From an uncultured Erysipelotrichaceae bacterium (GTDB taxonomy: Bacteria > Bacillota_I > Bacilli_A > RF39 > UBA660), in NCBI GenBank assembly GCA_902803685.1, contig CADCQR010000030.1, positions 1-7,279 on the forward strand: a DNA stretch of 7,279 nucleotides. The letters are read 5' to 3'. The position numbers and the translations under genes are program-made. Each line of letters begins with the position of its first letter. Position 1 is the first letter of the stretch. Under the pieces are notes generated by a model, which was not told the origin of the DNA, searched no databases, and was given only the letters and a program-made list of their open reading frames with translations. Of the stretch, positions 6,385 to 7,279 are shown one piece after another.

Positions 6385-6390
6385 GAGGTG
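6385..6390 (+). promoter_or_regulatory. Ribosome binding site for the TTG start at 6398
   Basis: GAGGTG lies 7 nt before TTG 6398, an ideal distance. The next ATG, at 6413, would be 22 nt away and would remove the basic MKKAK start of the signal/anchor segment. TTG is therefore the preferred start. Confidence 0.75.
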
Positions 6391-6397
6391 AATTATA

Positions 6398-7090
6398 TTG
6401 AAAAAAGCAAAAATGTTAAGTTTAATATTATCAATTGTTGGTATCATGATGATTTCAATTGCTTTGATAGTTAAAAGTGATAATTACCTAAGCAATATTA
6501 ATAATGTAAGCTTTGAACAAAATAATATAAAGAGTGTTGCTACTTCAACTAATGCTATTATTGAAAACAGAGATTCTAATGTTGAAGTTGAAGAGGCTTT
6601 TTTACCATTGCAAGAGGTCAAGATGGAAGTTGTTCCTGCTTCTATTATTATTCCACCTAGAATAGAAGTATATGATGGCTTAACGATTGAAGAACTTTCT
6701 GCTAAGATTGATTCATTCCTTGGTAATGGATACCTACAGGGAAAAGGAAATCTTATAGCATCTTATTCTTTAGAAAAAGGTGTAGATCCATATGTTGCTT
6801 TGGCAATAATCCTTCACGAAACTGGTTGTGGTGGAACAAATTCATGTTCATATTTAGTTAGAGCATGTAATAATGTTGGTGGCCAGAAGGGATCTCCAGG
6901 ATGTAATGGTGGTGCCTACAAGTCTTTTGCAACTTTAGATGAAGGTATTATGGGATTTATAAATAATCTATATTCAAATTATTATGCAAGGGGGCTAAAT
7001 ACAATAGATACTATTGCACCAAAATATGCAGAAGGAAATACTTGGGCATCTAAAATACACTGGTATGTTGATAAAATAAAAAATAGTTAG
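6398..7090 (+). CDS. Membrane-anchored lysozyme/glucosaminidase-like wall hydrolase
   Basis: Encodes 230 residues from a TTG start. A basic start (MKKAK) and a hydrophobic helix at about 6-25 without a lipobox form an anchor or signal peptide. Residues 26-90 are a linker, and residues 93-104 are DGLTIEELSAKI. The catalytic domain covers about 110-230. AIILHETGCGG (136-146) places Glu141 as the likely general acid, as in lysozyme-fold enzymes. NNVGGQKG (158-165) matches the NNxxGxKG motif of glucosaminidase (GH73-like) domains, and YKSFATLDEGI (174-184) matches their Y-x-S/F segment. The TWASKIHWYVDKIK end is also typical. It should cleave peptidoglycan glycan strands outside the cell. Four Cys (144, 150, 157, 169), all in the catalytic domain, may form disulfides. 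No LysM, SH3 or other wall-binding repeat is present. The GH73-type call is by motif memory; a transglycosylase is the main alternative. Confidence 0.85.
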   Translation: MKKAKMLSLILSIVGIMMISIALIVKSDNYLSNINNVSFEQNNIKSVATSTNAIIENRDSNVEVEEAFLPLQEVKMEVVPASIIIPPRIEVYDGLTIEELSAKIDSFLGNGYLQGKGNLIASYSLEKGVDPYVALAIILHETGCGGTNSCSYLVRACNNVGGQKGSPGCNGGAYKSFATLDEGIMGFINNLYSNYYARGLNTIDTIAPKYAEGNTWASKIHWYVDKIKNS

Positions 7091-7106
7091 TGGTTTATAC
7101 TTAATT

Positions 7107-7154
7107 AGAAAAAGAAAAATATTATTATTGATTTAATATGATTTTTCTCTTTTT
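7107..7154. terminator. Probable bidirectional intrinsic terminator
   Basis: AGAAAAAGAAAAAT (7107-7120) pairs with ATTTTTCTCTTTTT (7141-7154): 8 continuous pairs next to the loop, one mismatch, then further A-T and G-T pairs. The loop is 20 nt, and ATATTA/TAATAT inside it can pair in an alternative register. Read on either strand the hairpin ends in a pyrimidine run rich in T. It lies 17 nt after the wall hydrolase stop and covers the end of the minus-strand coding remnant, as expected for convergent genes. The stem is AT-rich, so strength is uncertain. Confidence 0.55.
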
Positions 7155-7279
7155 GTATGCAATCCCCAAACCATTATACACAATCACAAAAAATAAGGCA
7201 ATCGCATAAAAAATTGACGTAAACTAAATATTAGAATATGGAATGACATTAAATATAAGATTTTCAATATTTTGGAAAT
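7125..7279 (-). pseudogene. C-terminal remnant of a convergent membrane protein with in-frame TAG
   Basis: On the minus strand one frame reads protein-like from the right edge to tandem TAA stops ending at 7125 (TAA at 7125-7127), but is broken by a TAG at 7224-7226. After the TAG the 32 residues begin FTSIFYAIALFFVIVYNGLG and end in a basic YKKRKIILNQ tail, a typical last membrane helix and cytoplasmic end of a permease-like protein. Before the TAG the 17 residues NIENLIFNVIPYSNI-like also look coding. A TGG-to-TAG change (Trp to stop) would restore one continuous frame. No plausible start codon with a ribosome site follows the TAG. Alternatives are a functional gene ending at the TAG, a sequencing error or chance. 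The rest of the gene is outside the window. Confidence 0.35.

Noticed and set aside
7214..7242. Possible promoter TTGACG with a weak -10 (TATGGA) 17 nt downstream
   Set aside because: The -10 matches only three of six bases, no gene follows in view, and the region looks like the minus-strand coding remnant.
1..7279. Alternative genetic code with TGA as tryptophan, as in mycoplasmas
   Set aside because: All genes are open with TGA read as stop, Trp is written TGG, and two genes end in TGA; the permease TGA is directly followed by TAA.

Overview
The window is AT-rich, densely packed bacterial DNA. All seven complete genes, and one gene that probably runs in from the left edge, are on the + strand. 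TGA acts as a stop (the Nudix gene and the permease gene both end in TGA), tryptophan is encoded by TGG, and Shine-Dalgarno sites are strong. These traits suggest a low-GC Bacillota using the standard code, plausibly an uncultured gut or Mollicutes-like Bacilli lineage. No rRNA, tRNA, CRISPR array, insertion sequence or origin was seen. The taxonomic placement is inference.

Layout. (1) 3-1374: the 3' part of a very acidic cytoplasmic protein with a TPR-like C-terminus, followed 10 nt later by a small protein whose only membrane segment is its extreme C-terminus (tail-anchored). I recognise neither. (2) 1392-4055: a probable three-gene operon with its own extended -10 promoter and a weak terminator. 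It encodes a membrane-anchored, Ser/Asn-linker HExxH metallopeptidase, a Nudix hydrolase and UDP-glucose 4-epimerase (GalE). The spacings are +2 nt and a 4-nt ATGA overlap. (3) 4055-6318: an ABC transporter, with an ATPase overlapping a 514-residue multi-spanning permease by 8 nt. Its promoter begins as the galE terminator ends. (4) 6328-7154: a near-consensus sigma-A promoter with a perfect 15-bp palindrome over the -35 box. It drives a TTG-started, membrane-anchored lysozyme/glucosaminidase-like cell-wall hydrolase that ends at a probable bidirectional terminator. (5) 7125-7279, minus strand: what looks like the C-terminal end of a convergent membrane protein, interrupted by an in-frame TAG.

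Taken together the region is an envelope neighbourhood: two N-terminally anchored exported hydrolases (one protease-like, one peptidoglycan-hydrolase-like), nucleotide-sugar supply (GalE) and an export-type ABC transporter. The two hydrolases share a short motif, DGL[S/T]IE[E/Q]L, between linker and catalytic domain. I found no convincing wholly new multi-gene system. The best leads are the unassigned metallopeptidase in an operon with Nudix and GalE, the shared pre-catalytic motif, the palindromes at two promoters, and the broken convergent gene.
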